DNA of 64,000 bases from Elgaria multicarinata webbii (taxonomy: Eukaryota; Chordata; Lepidosauria; Squamata; Anguidae). The position numbers and the translations under genes are program-made. Below are positions 1-11,189 of this stretch, one piece after another. The stretch spans positions 128,253,681 through 128,317,680 of the forward strand of contig NC_086172.1 of assembly GCF_023053635.1 (NCBI RefSeq). The letters are read 5' to 3'. Positions within the stretch are counted from its first letter, which is position 1. Each line of letters opens with the position of its first letter. The notes under the pieces were generated by a model that searched no databases, was not told the origin of the DNA, and saw only the letters and a list, made by a program, of their open reading frames with translations.

Positions 1-104
1 TGGCCTTTCTATGTTTTGTTGTAATCCTTCTGTGATGATGCCCAAAACACTTTATCAAAAATACAAATGGTACCTACAGGCCAAAAAAAGGTTGGGGACC
101 CCTG
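1..104. mobile_element. hAT-type transposon end, cut by window edge
   Basis: The sequence ends GGTTGGGGACCCCTG, the inverse of the CAGGGGTCCCC-type terminus of Charlie-like hAT elements. The other end lies outside the window. The flank TTCTAAAG (105-112) would be one copy of the 8-bp target duplication. Confidence 0.5.
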
Positions 105-643
105 TTCTAAAGTTATATTTCTCAAAGTGGAAATTAAGCCTCCCTAAGGGAAGTATGAAGAGTTGCAGTTAGCTCTCCCATACAGACTGAATGGGTTATG
201 TTCCATTTCTTGTGCTTCTTTATGGTACTGAAGACTACTACAGACTTTCTCTTTTTTATTTTTTATTATCTTTTTCTTTGGATCTGTACTTATGTAGTTA
301 AGATATTGGTCCCATTTCTCCTACATTAGGTGGATTTCCCCTTAATATGTTGTGCTGTTAGAATGGATTTGTGGTTGTTTTTGCACTTAAAGCTCACAAA
401 CATAGTCTGAACATTACTGTTCAAAGATTAATCTGTATGTATATTGATCTAATCTGATGCATATTGACCTGCACACTGCATTTTAACCCTAATTTTTCAG
501 AATAGATTGCTATGTGGGAATTATTATGGCCAAAACTGTGTGATGATTGCATGTTCTAAATTCTTTTATTGTAAAATAAATATTTGTGCTTCAGTTAGTT
601 GAAGTAAATCAGACTGACTTATGAATTTCTTTTTTAAATGAAG

Positions 644-737
644 AAACAAAACAAATCGCTCCATCTCTACTTGATAAAGAAATGGAAGATGCCTCATCTG
701 ATTTCCATTCTATTCTTAGCTTTGGAGTTCAACCTTT
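644..737 (+). CDS. UBR2: UBR2 coding exon (first in window)
   Basis: The exon follows an AAG acceptor and ends before GTAAGTG. It reads KQIAPSLLDKEMEDASSDF, then HSILSFGVQP. The second part matches the UBR2 segment just after the RING-linked helical region. The first part is not recognisably conserved, as in mammals. It enters with one base carried from the upstream exon and leaves in phase 2. The acceptor tract is weak, so the 5' boundary could shift by a few bases. Confidence 0.88.
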
Positions 738-964
738 GTAAGTGTTGAGAGTCACTTTTCTAATTCCGTTAGATGGATTTGGAAGGTATACATTGGGCCA
801 TAATCCCCAGAGTTCTAACTTTAATTTAAAGAAAAGGGCAAGTCCCTAGCCCTTGTAGAACCTGAGATATGAAGCAAAATGTGCAGCCACTATTCTGCCC
901 ATTCATTTTGTAAGAAACTAGCCTGCTTCCTGGAGAAAAGGGAAGAGGGGGTAGAGACGGGACA

Positions 965-1035
965 AGTTCACAGGAACAGGTGGGGACCTCTTGTGGGCCA
1001 TATTAGGCCCACGGACCAGAGGTTCTCTATGCCTG
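965..1035. mobile_element. Possible hAT terminus fragment
   Basis: A short stretch (gtgggccatattaggccc, then accagaggttctctatgcctg) resembles a decayed Charlie-like hAT end inside a UBR2 intron. There are no clear target duplications. Confidence 0.3.
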
Positions 1036-1724
1036 CTCTACAAAGTGTTTGCCAATGTTTCCAAGATGAAGGGAATTATTCTAAAACATGGGTACCCCTT
1101 CCCTGGCAAGTCATGTGAAGCCGTCAGTCTTATAATCAGGACAATGATGCCAGAAAATAGCCAATTAATTCTTTAAATTGCTGTACTGTTTTTGTGCATC
1201 TATTCCTCCTTCTTTTTCTTCTAAAAGTAACGTCTTATTGGAGTTCATGATGCCTCTTGTGTGAAACTTTAATCTAACACACTTCTGCATTAGTGTCAAA
1301 TTCCCAGGAGTGGCTGCTAATATACATGGGCTTCTAAATACTATGGATTGTGACACTAAACAACAAAATATACACAAGGAAAATCAGATGTGTTGTCGTA
1401 GTGCACACTATTCTCATGAATTACAATCATATACCACTGTGCAGTTCCCCGCTCCCCCGCAACCCTGGAAAATTCCTGCAGATGCCTATGAAACAGAAAC
1501 CTTAGAGTGGGCTACTATAACAATGAGCAAATGCATGTGGCTGAAACGTTCTTAGGATTTCAACCCTATTACAGAAGATTGCTGATTCATAATGACAATT
1601 CACAGTTTACCTCTTCTGAAATCAAAGTAAATACAACTGTGCAGATATTCTCATAATCTATCACTTGAACTTTTCTCTGTTGTTGCTGGTTCACAATATG
1701 AGGTTCTTCTGGCTCCCTCTACAG

Positions 1725-1873
1725 AGTGAAGTACTCTAATAGTATCAAGGAGATGGTGGTTCTCTTTGCCACTGCAATTTACAGAATTGGATTAAAAGTT
1801 GCTCCCAATGAAAATGATCCACGCATTCCTATGATGACTTGGAGCACATGTGCTTTTACTATCCAGTGTTTAG
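1725..1873 (+). CDS. UBR2: UBR2 coding exon
   Basis: The acceptor is CTCCCTCTACAG and the donor is G|GTAAGCC. The translation begins [20 protein letters not shown] and ends [12 protein letters not shown]. It is almost identical to recalled human UBR2 ([20 protein letters not shown]). Exit phase is 1. Confidence 0.96.
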
Positions 1874-2156
1874 GTAAGCCAAAAGTAGGATCTCTTAAAC
1901 AATTTTACTTTTACTTTTTATTATAATAGACTCCACCTAAAATTGGTAGAACTTTACATTTGAAAATATAGGAAAGCTACTAAAATGTAGGGAAGCTAAA
2001 ATGTAATTTCTGAAATATTAGTATAGGGCACAGTACTAGATAAAATGGACTTTTACTGGACAAAAATCAGAAAATTACCATCCATATTATTGGTCCATTT
2101 CTGTTAAAATGGACAGTAAAATGCTTTGCTCTAATCTCAGGGAGTAATGGTTTCTG

Positions 2157-2762
2157 AGACCTGTTTCATGTATTAGTTTGACTAATAATGTGTGTATATA
2201 ACAATTGCAGAAGTCTTCAAAAACCTGTTTCAGTGGGGAATCTGTTAGGAGGCCCAATTTCCACAGATAGCAAAGTAGTGCATGCACAATCTTAAATGTT
2301 CTTTGTTCTAGAACTGGCGTGTTGTTTGCTCTAGAACTATGTTCAGACTTGAAAGCAAAATTACTCTGGTTTGTATGTAACAACAACCCATGGGTTTTTT
2401 GGTTTTTAAAAAAAATCACACTATGGTTTGTCAGGGCTACATGGGGATGAGCAAGTTTACTGTTTCCCACCTGCTCATTCATCACTTTGTATCCAGTTTT
2501 TCAAACAACCCAGGAAAGTCTCACTCTTGGGTTGTTTGATGCGGCAACTGAACCCAAAGCTCTGGGTTGTTTGTCCTTAGGCAGCCCAGGGTTCTGGTTC
2601 ATACATTGCATCAAACAACTCAAGAACGGGAGTGTTTTTGGGTTGTTTGCTGAGCCAGATGAAAAGTGGGAGTGCTTACTCTCAGGTAGCCCTGACAATT
2701 CATGCGGTAAACAGCCCATGGGTTAAACAAACCATGAATTGCTGTTATGTGTGAAACAGGTC
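2157..2762. mobile_element. Decayed inverted-repeat element in UBR2 intron
   Basis: The stretch begins near gacctgtttcatg and ends gtgtgaaacaggtc, which look like short terminal inverted repeats. Inside are several copies of gggttgttt / aaacaaccc, and also aacccatggg. It resembles the AACCCATGG-bearing elements near 14.9, 19.7 and 41.4 kb. The superfamily is not determined. Confidence 0.35.
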
Positions 2763-3044
2763 AATATTGTTTGTATGTTCTCTGAAACAGTGATGATGTA
2801 GAAATTAGACCACATAACCCAAAGGCTCTACTCTAGTTTGTCAATTCAGTTTTCATATATTTTTAGTTTAGTCATTCAGAAAAGTGTAGTATCTCATTGT
2901 GCATAATTGCTAAATAGGCATAACACACCTACAGCTGTGATAATTAACAGAAGCAATGGTGGTGCTTGTTTGGAAATGTTATCATTGGTCATAGAGCAGC
3001 TAGCTTCTAATGAGAGATTCCCCAGAAATAAATCTTAATTAATT

Positions 3045-3292
3045 TGATACAATTGTGCTTATATAGCACATTTCAAGTGCTTTACATACATTCCTCTCAA
3101 TGACCATTGAAACAGCCTTATGAGGTAGCCCAATACTATACTGCAGATGGTGGTGCTTATGTTGAAAGAGAGAGAATGAAAGAGAGAGAGACCTGCTTAA
3201 GGCAACCTAGTAAGTTCACAGCAAGGTGAGATTTGAACCAAGAACATCCCAGACTACACTTAGGCCCTGTGCTACACTAGCTCCTGCATGGT
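3045..3292 (+). repeat. MIR SINE
   Basis: The run includes a 'caagtgctttacatacatt' start, then 'tatgaggtag', 'acctgcttaaggcaac' and 'gatttgaaccaagaacatcc'. This follows the MIR/CORE-SINE consensus order. It is strongly diverged and therefore old, and lies within a UBR2 intron. Confidence 0.65.
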
Positions 3293-3492
3293 AATGTGCT
3301 GGTTTGGTGTATGTAGTCTGAAGATTAATTGTATAACAGACATTTCCTGAATACACTTTGTGAAACAACATAGAACGACATATAGAGACCTAGTTCATGA
3401 ATTTCTGTGAAAACTGAAATACAAACAATTCTGACTGCTTCTGGAGGATATGACTCACTACAATTCCTTGTTTTTTTTTGTTTTTTTTAAAG

Positions 3493-3548
3493 AAAATCTC
3501 CTGGAAGATGAGGGCAAGCCTTTATTTGGTTCTCTGCAAAATAGACAG
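3493..3548 (+). CDS. UBR2: UBR2 coding exon (56 nt)
   Basis: A T-rich tract ends in AAAG, and the donor is CAG|GTATGA. The translation is ENLLEDEGKPLFGSLQNRQ, matching UBR2 ENLLGDEGKPLFGALQNRQ. It is too short to stand out as an ORF but joins both neighbours in frame. Confidence 0.95.
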
Positions 3549-4104
3549 GTATGAATGATCTTAAAAATATATATACCTAGACAATCATCATAGTAATACC
3601 AAATATATTAGCAGTTCCCTAAGAGAGTCTCTGGAGGAGATCCTCTTAATGGCTGTTTTCAGTGTTACATTAGACACAAGTGTTCCTAAAAAATTGTCAT
3701 CTGTATCTGAAAAATGGGACCAATTAATATATGTAATACGATAAGCTTGGATACAACTATATGAGCCGTGACATTCTGAAAGCCAATCAGCAATTCGCAA
3801 AGCTGGCTGAGAAAATGTATCTTTTGATAAGTGCTGAGGATGAAATGCAAAGGATGGCTTTCTCCATCATGTTCTGTACATCTCCAGTCATGGCTAACTG
3901 GAAATTATGAAGTAAGCTCACAGAATGGTAATCTAACCATGAACATGACACTTTTTCTTTTTTTAAAAAAAATTACATGTATTTCATCAAGTTATTATCT
4001 ATTCTAACACCATGTTTTCAGATACTTGAGGTAGTTAAGCAGAGATTAAAAAGCCATCAGCTAGGGATGTTGCAGTTGCAATCCTGTATTGTAGATTCTG
4101 CAAA

Positions 4105-4290
4105 GGAATATAAAACGCTGCGCTACACTGAGCCAGACCATTGATCCATCTAGCCCAGTATTGTTGATACTGACTGGCAGCAGCTCTCCAGGATTTCAGG
4201 CAGGAAACTACTTGGAGATGCTGAAGATCGAACCTGAGACATTATGCGTGCAAAACCTGTGCTGTAGCCACTGAGCAACAGACCCTCCTA
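4105..4290 (+). repeat. SINE-like interspersed repeat with 'gaacctg' tRNA-like end
   Basis: The order is 'gagccagaccattgatcc', 'actgactggcagcagctctc', 'ggagatgctgaagatcgaac' and 'gctgtagccactgagcaaca'. This is a common squamate repeat. A second, partial copy is at about 43,290-43,370. The class is unsure (SINE or CR1-related). Confidence 0.5.
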
Positions 4291-4905
4291 TATTTAGCAA
4301 GAGGTTAGACAACATGACTTGAATTCTAAAATGCTATGGTTCTGTGTGAGGGTGACATGTGGTGGTATTGCATATTTAATGAGCGTGTGTGCACTTTCTG
4401 CTTTGATAACATAAAACAAAAAATAAAGACTGCATAGGTTTCAATCCAGAACTGAGTGATGGCTTCATGGGCTTAGCAAGCCATTGGACTTCAAGCTTCT
4501 CGATCAGAAATGACCACCCCCACCCACTTCAACAAAGCAAATAGCTTTGAAATTAGGAATGTGAGCTATTTATTCAAGGGTGGAATAGATAAATCCAACC
4601 ACGTTGCTATGCAAGCATTGGGCATCTTAAAGTAGTTCTTAAGATTGAGGCCTGCATGTTTATTTTCTTGGATGATATTTGATTTATTTCTTTTGTAGGC
4701 TTGTAGTTAAGGAGTAGTTAGCAGTCCAAATGTCATCGTCTTCTGTTGTATTTTCCCCCTTACTTGCTGTCTCCCTGTAGCCCAGAATGACATCTCCAGC
4801 CACTAGAAGACAGGGATTTATTTATTTTTGTGGGGGCTGGGGGGAGGATAGGCAAGTGCAGCCCTCTTCATTAAACATTTCTCCTACTGTTCCTTGCACT
4901 TCTAG

Positions 4906-5002
4906 CACAGTGGTCTTAAAGCTGTTGTGCAGTTTGCAGCTGCTCAGAGGACTACGCTACCACAAAGCGTGATCCAGCAACACCTTATACGTCTCCTAGG
5001 AG
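4906..5002 (+). CDS. UBR2: UBR2 coding exon
   Basis: The acceptor is CACTTCTAG and the donor is GAG|GTAATA. It encodes [15 protein letters not shown] and then QHLIRLLG, matching HNGLKALMQFAVAQR and KHLVRLLS in human UBR2. Exit phase is 1. Confidence 0.95.
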
Positions 5003-5316
5003 GTAATATGTTTTTTCTATCACAGGTTTCAGAAAGGATTTAAATATGTTCTTGCGAATGTTGCTTTCCTGACATAGTTACATAATTCAGATAAGAGGCA
5101 AAGGATGGGGGGCATTGTCTTTTACTCAGAGAGCTTGGAGAAGCAAGGGTTAACAAGAATGTAGAGGTGAAGGTATTTTATGTTAATTAAGGGCACATCC
5201 TATGACTGTTTACACAGGGGAAAGTCTTATAACTGGCTTAATAATTCAAACCCTTCTCAATGTATTGCAGCTTTACAGTCAAAATTTCTAAATAAATCTG
5301 TGTGTTGCTCTTGTAG

Positions 5317-5384
5317 TTCTTCTGCCCAATTTAAAAGTGGAAGACACGCCATCCCTTCTAGATGTAGATCTGTTCCATGTTTTG
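5317..5384 (+). CDS. UBR2: UBR2 coding exon (68 nt)
   Basis: The acceptor is GCTCTTGTAG and the donor is TTG|GTAAGT. The translation is VLLPNLKVEDTPSLLDVDLF followed by HVL, equivalent to [23 protein letters not shown] in human UBR2. Confidence 0.95.
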
Positions 5385-5773
5385 GTAAGTGTGTAGGTTT
5401 CCTTTGATACTGTGCTCTTAAGTTTTGAGACTAACTATGTGCACATACTAGTCCCAGGACTTGTCTAAGTCTGGAGTCATGTTTGTAACAGCTTCTCCTG
5501 GTAGTCCATTGTGAGGAGTATGTTGAGACTGTCTTTGGCTTATTTTGGGCTTGACTTATATTTCTTCCTTAAAGCTAAAGTTTTCCACATTAATTTCACT
5601 GAAAACATGTCATCATATCCAACAGCTTTACCCTGTTGTAAGGAATTCATAAACCCTAAATCTTTAAATCCTGTTTTCAGCCCTTTTTATTGGTTTTAGT
5701 GTGTTACGAATGCCAGTATTACTTTTAATGTGTCATGAATGCCAAGATTATCAGTTCCTTATTCCCTCTGCAG

Positions 5774-5927
5774 GTTGGTGCTGTGTTATCATTTTCATCT
5801 TTGTATTGGGAGGATACTGTAGACTTGCAACCTTCATCTATTAGTTCTGCCTGTAATCATCTCTACCTCTTCCATTTGGTCACTATGGCACATATAACAC
5901 AAATTATTCTCACTACAACGTCAACAG
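5774..5927 (+). CDS. UBR2: UBR2 coding exon
   Basis: The acceptor is CCCTCTGCAG and the donor is CAG|GTAAGG. It encodes [20 protein letters not shown], then SSIS and [20 protein letters not shown]. This is a strongly conserved UBR2 block. Confidence 0.96.
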
Positions 5928-6903
5928 GTAAGGATACTTTTGGGTTTAGTGTTTTCTAGATAATGTGATAAACCACTTTTAGATGATTTGGCAGACTTTG
6001 ATGCCTTCCAGTTGTCAAAAATAGTTCCATATATTTGTAGAGTGGGGTTCATGTGCTGACATTCCAGGGCCCTAAGTGGGGCAAAGGGCAAGCTAAGAGA
6101 TGTAAAGTAGAGATCCCCTAGCCTTGCACAAGGGGGGTTGCAATGAACCTTCCTTTAATCATGCCATTGTTTGAACATGCACACTTCTCTCATATCCCTG
6201 GCAGCAGCGGCTGCTAGCCCTGCAGGGGTATTCCCCAGCTGCATGGGGATGTCATTACATTTATAACTTGCCTTCCTCTCATGATGAAGCAGAAGGCATC
6301 GATGCCTAGGTTACCAGATAGCCTCTCATCCAGGCAGAGTACGGAGTGGCAAGTCACTCTAACCCCTGGCACTTTCTTTCTGCAGCTGCAGGGAGTCTGA
6401 TAGAGTTGTAGATGAATAAAGTGCTTGAATAAAGTGCCAGTATGAAAGCTGATTAACCTACCGATTTTTGTGAGTTACTTATACCAGGGCTGAATCTGAG
6501 GGTGGTAGCCATAGGGTTTCAACACGATCAGCCCATGTTTATGTTACTGACTCTGGGATGTTTCACTCGAGGCAACAGCATCAGGACTTCTATTCCAACA
6601 ATTTTATCCAGGTGGTAGCTGCAATAATCTGTCAGCCTTTTGTTCTGCATGGGTATCTTCTGGGCTTAAGGCTAGATTTCCCCTTGGCCCAGCATCATAG
6701 GAGCGAAGCAAATTAGAGTCAATTTCTATGTTTATAATGGATGTAGAAGTGGATTGGGCATTCTGTGTACACTGATGGCACTATATAAAATTTAAAAAAA
6801 ATAGAAAAGGAGCAGGTCTTTATAAAAGTCAAAGTACATAACAATAGTAAAATATTTTTAACTTTCAAAGCCATTTATTTTTTATTTAATTAATTTTGCA
6901 CAG

Positions 6904-6991
6904 AGTATCCCTCTGCTCAGATTCAGAATGATAGTGAGGAGGCACGTGCTGCTGATTGTTTTTGTAAAGAGGTTTGCAGATACACACATGG
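6904..6991 (+). CDS. UBR2: UBR2 coding exon (variable linker)
   Basis: The acceptor is TTTTGCACAG and the donor is GG|GTAAGT. It encodes AQIQNDSEEARAADCFCKEV. It aligns with human [20 protein letters not shown] but is clearly less conserved than its neighbours. It joins the next exon in phase 2. Confidence 0.92.
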
Positions 6992-7811
6992 GTAAGTAGC
7001 TTCTCTGGAACATGCCTTGATGGATAAGGAATGTATTGTATTGATGATTCATGGGCCCCGAGAAAAAGTGTGGGAAAACTTGATAGTAAAATTTGGATCT
7101 GGCAAAGTTTCAATGCTATACACAATTCCTGTAGCAGTTTTTACCTCTACTTTTTTTACTGCCTTTAAGCCCATAGGTATAACCTGTACAGTGTTTTATA
7201 TTGAATATTTCTGGGGCATACATGGGGCTCGGAAACATTTTTAGGAAATGAAGATGGTAGGCTGATACTTTCCTCTGCCATATCCCCAATCGCCAAGGAA
7301 AACAAGGGGAGATAAAAGGGGACTTCTCTCTAGTAAGCAGGGGGATGGAGAGGCTGAAGAGAGCACTGGGACTCCAGGGAGAATAGGTGGGGTGGTTAGG
7401 AAAGGGAGCCGTAAGCCATCTATGAAGTCAGGGAAACCAACAGGAATCCAGTGGGGAGTAGGAAAGGGAGGGAGGCGGGAAGCCAGGGAGGCAGGAAGTC
7501 TACTCATTCTATCCAGGATGCCGCCATAGAGTTCAACCATCAGTTTATGTGCTCAAGCTCTCCAAGTCCTTTTGAGCAAAGTGTATATTTGCATGTGAGC
7601 GGGGGATCTATTTTTCACAACTTAGTGGTTTAAGGATTGTTTCCAGGCAAAAAACATGTCTCTTCAAGTGTGAAAGCTTTTTAAATCTTTCATCACCCTC
7701 TGACCATTTGTTTTTGATTAGTCAGGAATTTGCATCATGCTTATAAACCTTTTTTGTAAGATTGTTGAGAATTCAAATATATTAAATCTATGGATTTGTT
7801 TTGTTTTGCAG

Positions 7812-7945
7812 TTGCTATAGCCAAAGAGTTCCCGGATGGTATTTGTGGGATTGTATTAAGAAGGGCATCACACCCTACCTCCGTTGTGCTGCTCTGTTTT
7901 TCCATTACTTGCTGGGAGTGCCACCACCTGAGGAACTTTCATTGG
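7812..7945 (+). CDS. UBR2: UBR2 coding exon
   Basis: The acceptor is TTGTTTTGCAG and the donor is G|GTAGGT. It encodes [20 protein letters not shown] followed by [16 protein letters not shown]. This is a UBR2 core block, with CIKKG where human has SLKNG. Confidence 0.96.
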
Positions 7946-8795
7946 GTAGGTAGCACTGTGTGGTAATCCAACCAGAGACTTGTTGGGAAAAATCAGCTGC
8001 TACAAAATGGTTGCTCAAATGTTCTTCATGTTAACAATTCCTGTTCATAAAATTCCCAGTTTTATGTTCTAAACTCTACTTTGTAAAGTCTTCTCCACTG
8101 CTCTTAACATGTTGATAACTCCATTTTCATTAAGGCAGCAAGGCGACTGTAGTACAGTACTGGTTTAACTGTTTCTTTTTTGCTTTTGAATGATTGATGT
8201 GGTCAGAGTAAAAAGAAGGCATGTTTAAAATGTAATCTCAGAGCCCTGTGCTGAGTGTCTCCTTTTGCCACAGTAGCAAATAGATCCGGCCCATTCTATT
8301 ACTGCTTTTCGTTTATGAAAGACTTTCTACTCTAAACCTGCTCTTGTGGAACAGAAATCCACTCTTAAACTCAGAAGTCTGCACCCCACAAAGGTGATTG
8401 AAGTGGTAACCCCAAAGTAACAGGCTCTCATCTCTTTCTATACAAAAGGCAATCTTGTCTTTTTTAACATGGGGAAAAGCTTTACAGCTTGGGCATTTGC
8501 AATAAAAATCACTTTGATTTTCAGAAAAAAATGAGGTTTCAGTGTAACTGAATTATCCTTCACAAATTATCCTTCACAAGACCAAGCATCCTCGTGAATA
8601 TCTAATCTGAAGTAATAATGGGATGTTATTCTAACCTGGCTACAGGCAGAGTTCTTACCCCAAGCTTCACATCTAGGCACCTGATACACATTTACTTTCG
8701 AAACTTGCTTAGGATGAAACTTTTAATAGAAAGAAGCAATTCTTTTAATAGAAAGAAGCAATTAGTGGTACATCTAATATCTTCTTTCTTTGCAG

Positions 8796-8904
8796 TTTCA
8801 GAGGAATGTCAATTCAAGGCACTTTGTGACTACTTGTCTCTACCTACCAATCTGTTCTTGCTCTTCCAAGAATATTGGGATACCGTAGACCCTTTGGTTG
8901 AGAG
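8796..8904 (+). CDS. UBR2: UBR2 coding exon
   Basis: The acceptor is TTTCTTTGCAG and the donor is AG|GTACTA. It encodes [20 protein letters not shown] and then VDPLVER, matching human [20 protein letters not shown]. The 6.3-kb intron that follows hosts the hAT element. Confidence 0.96.
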
Positions 8905-9156
8905 GTACTACTTATTGTTGGATCTTTTTCTTAGGTACTTCCATACAGCATAACATTGCCTCAGCCTGTGGAAAGTGTTGCTGTTTGGAAATGAAAGAGC
9001 TCCTTCATGAGCTGGAGATGGAGTGAAATCAAGACTGTATAGCCCCCTGCCTCAATGTGGGTTCACTTAACCACCAGTTTCATGCAACCTGCATACGCTA
9101 GGCCACTGTGTGTCACAAGCAGGTTTCCCATTTGAAGGTGTTTGTACGGGAAATTG

Positions 9157-9164
9157 CTCCAGAT
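9157..9164. repeat. hAT target-site duplication, left copy
   Basis: CTCCAGAT lies immediately before the transposon terminus TAGGGGTGTGC. It is identical to 13,846-13,853. Eight bases is the hAT target-duplication length. Confidence 0.9.
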
Positions 9165-9339
9165 TAGGGGTGTGCACGGACCCCCCGCTCCGCTTCACTT
9201 GCAGATCCGCCATTTTTCGGAGCGGGTCGCTCCGCCCCGCCCCCGCTCCGCCCACTTCCGCTCCGCTCCGCTCGGAGCTCCGGATCGGATCCGGAGCTCC
9301 GTTTTTGCCCCCCCATAGGCTTGCATTGAAAGCTAAAAA

Positions 9340-10400
9340 AGTAAACAACTTTTTTTCCGTTGAAGTTAGAAACCTCACGTTTGGCACCATGACACCTCAT
9401 GGGCGTATACACACACACGCCAAGTTTCAAGGCAATCCCATCATCCCCTGATTTTTGGCGAATTTTTGAAAATCGGGCACCCCATTCACACCCCTTGGGA
9501 TAGCTCCGTCAATTTGCATGTTACAAACCTCAAACTCGGCACCAGGGCAGCTTATCCATGTGTCCACATGCACGCCAAGTTGCAAGCAAATCCCATCATC
9601 CCCTGATTTTTGGCGCGGCTCTACCCTCTAACGCACCTCCCATAACCCTAATTCACACCCCTTTAGATAGCTCCGTCAATTTGCACGTTAGAAACCTCAA
9701 ACTCAGCACCATGATAGCTTATCCACGTGTCCACATGCACGCCAAGTTTCAAGGCAATCCCATCATCCCCTGATTTTTGGGGAATTTATGAAAATCGGGC
9801 ACCCCATTCACACCCCTTGGGATAGCTCCGTCAATTTGCATGTTAGAAACCTCAAACTCGGCACCAGGAGAGCTTATCCATGTGTCCACATGCACGCCAA
9901 GTTGCAAGCAAATCCCATCATCCCCTGATTTTTGGCATGGCTTAACTCACCCCAAATTGTCCCATTCTACAACTACGTCAATTTGCACGTTAGAAACCTC
10001 AAACTCAGCACCATGATAGCTTATCCACGTGTCCACATGCACGCCAAGTTTCAAGGCAATCCCATCATCCCCTGATTTTTGGGGAATTTATGAAAATCGG
10101 GCACCCCATTCACACCCCTTGGGATAGCTCCGTCAATTTGCATGTTAGAAACCTCAAACTCGGCACCAGGAGAGCTTATCCATGTGTCCACATGCACGCC
10201 AAGTTGCAAGCAAATCCCATCATCCCCTGATTTTTGGCGCGGCTTAAACTTTTTAACTCACCCCAAATCAAGTCCCATTCTACAACTACGTCAATTTGCA
10301 CGTTAGAAACCTATCCTTTGGTCCCATGACAGCTTACCCATGTGTCCCCATGGACACCAAGTTTCAAGGCAATCCCATCATCCCCTGATGTTAGGGGAAC
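9340..10400. repeat. Seven-copy tandem array inside the hAT element
   Basis: The core gttagaaacctcaaactc recurs at about 9,363, 9,518, 9,684, 9,840, 9,988, 10,142 and 10,302, a period of about 150-160 bp. Two unit types alternate (…actcagcacc…tttcaaggc and …actcggcacc…ttgcaagca). The later copies therefore form a higher-order unit of about 303 bp. Each unit carries 'cccatcatcccctgattttt'. Confidence 0.9.
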
Positions 10401-10632
10401 TTTTGAAATTTGAACACTCCAGTATGTCAGGGATTTAAAGTTGCAATTGCAGACAGCTCAATGGGGCCAGTTCCAAGGCAATCCCAACATGCCACGAGAT
10501 AACCCTAAATCTTCTGGCACATTTGAAAAAGGGATTATTGAATTTGATAAAGTCTAAGTGAGCGCAGGAAGGACTTCTCCCCTGAGTCAAAGCAAGACAC
10601 ATACACCATCGCTGCAAGGCGGGAAGGGGAGA

Positions 10633-10665
10633 ATTATTATTATTATTATTATTTATTTATATAGC
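10633..10665. repeat. (ATT)n microsatellite within hAT
   Basis: This is an ATT run followed by atttatttatatagcacc. The 'tatatagcaccatcaatgg' flank looks like the 3' end of an L2-type LINE inserted in the transposon. Confidence 0.7.
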
Positions 10666-11189
10666 ACCATCAATGGAAAGCAGGCAGGCAGCATGCATTG
10701 TAGTGCCGCAAGGATGGCTTGAGCACTAACGCATAGCAAACCAACCCATAAGTGGGCGCAAAGTGAGGCAAAGATGGCTGGTTGTTTCTTTCTAAGCCAG
10801 CAGTTACGCCTTGAGGGGCACAGAGGAGGACGATTGGGAGCAAACCAGGCACCAGGCGGGCAGAGAGGCAGGCAGAGTAGGCGAGGAGTCAGTCCTGGCA
10901 GATGCCCCACCACAGCAGCACCCCGGGGGAGGCGGGCAGGCAGGCAGGCAGGCTGCGGGCATTTCTGGGGGCACAAGGAAGTGATGGCTGGTTTCTAAGC
11001 CAGCATTGCAGTTAGTCACGCATTGCAAACGCAAACCATCCCAGCGAGTCGGTCACCGAGGAGGACAGGCTAGCAGAGGGGCAGGCAGAGTGACATGTCA
11101 TAGATCTAGTATTGGGGAGGAGTCAGTCCCGGCAGATGCCCCAACACAGTAGCACCCTGGGTGGGCATTGGAAAACGCCATCTTGTGGG

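Noticed and set aside
3588-3930. Possible extra UBR2 exon between 3,548 and 4,906
   Set aside because: The flanking exons join in phase and encode contiguous UBR2 sequence (LQNRQ then HSGLKA), so no exon is missing there.
9340-10400. Regular repeats with unique-looking spacers, superficially CRISPR-like
   Set aside because: The whole unit repeats, not just a short direct repeat, and it lies inside a eukaryotic hAT transposon.
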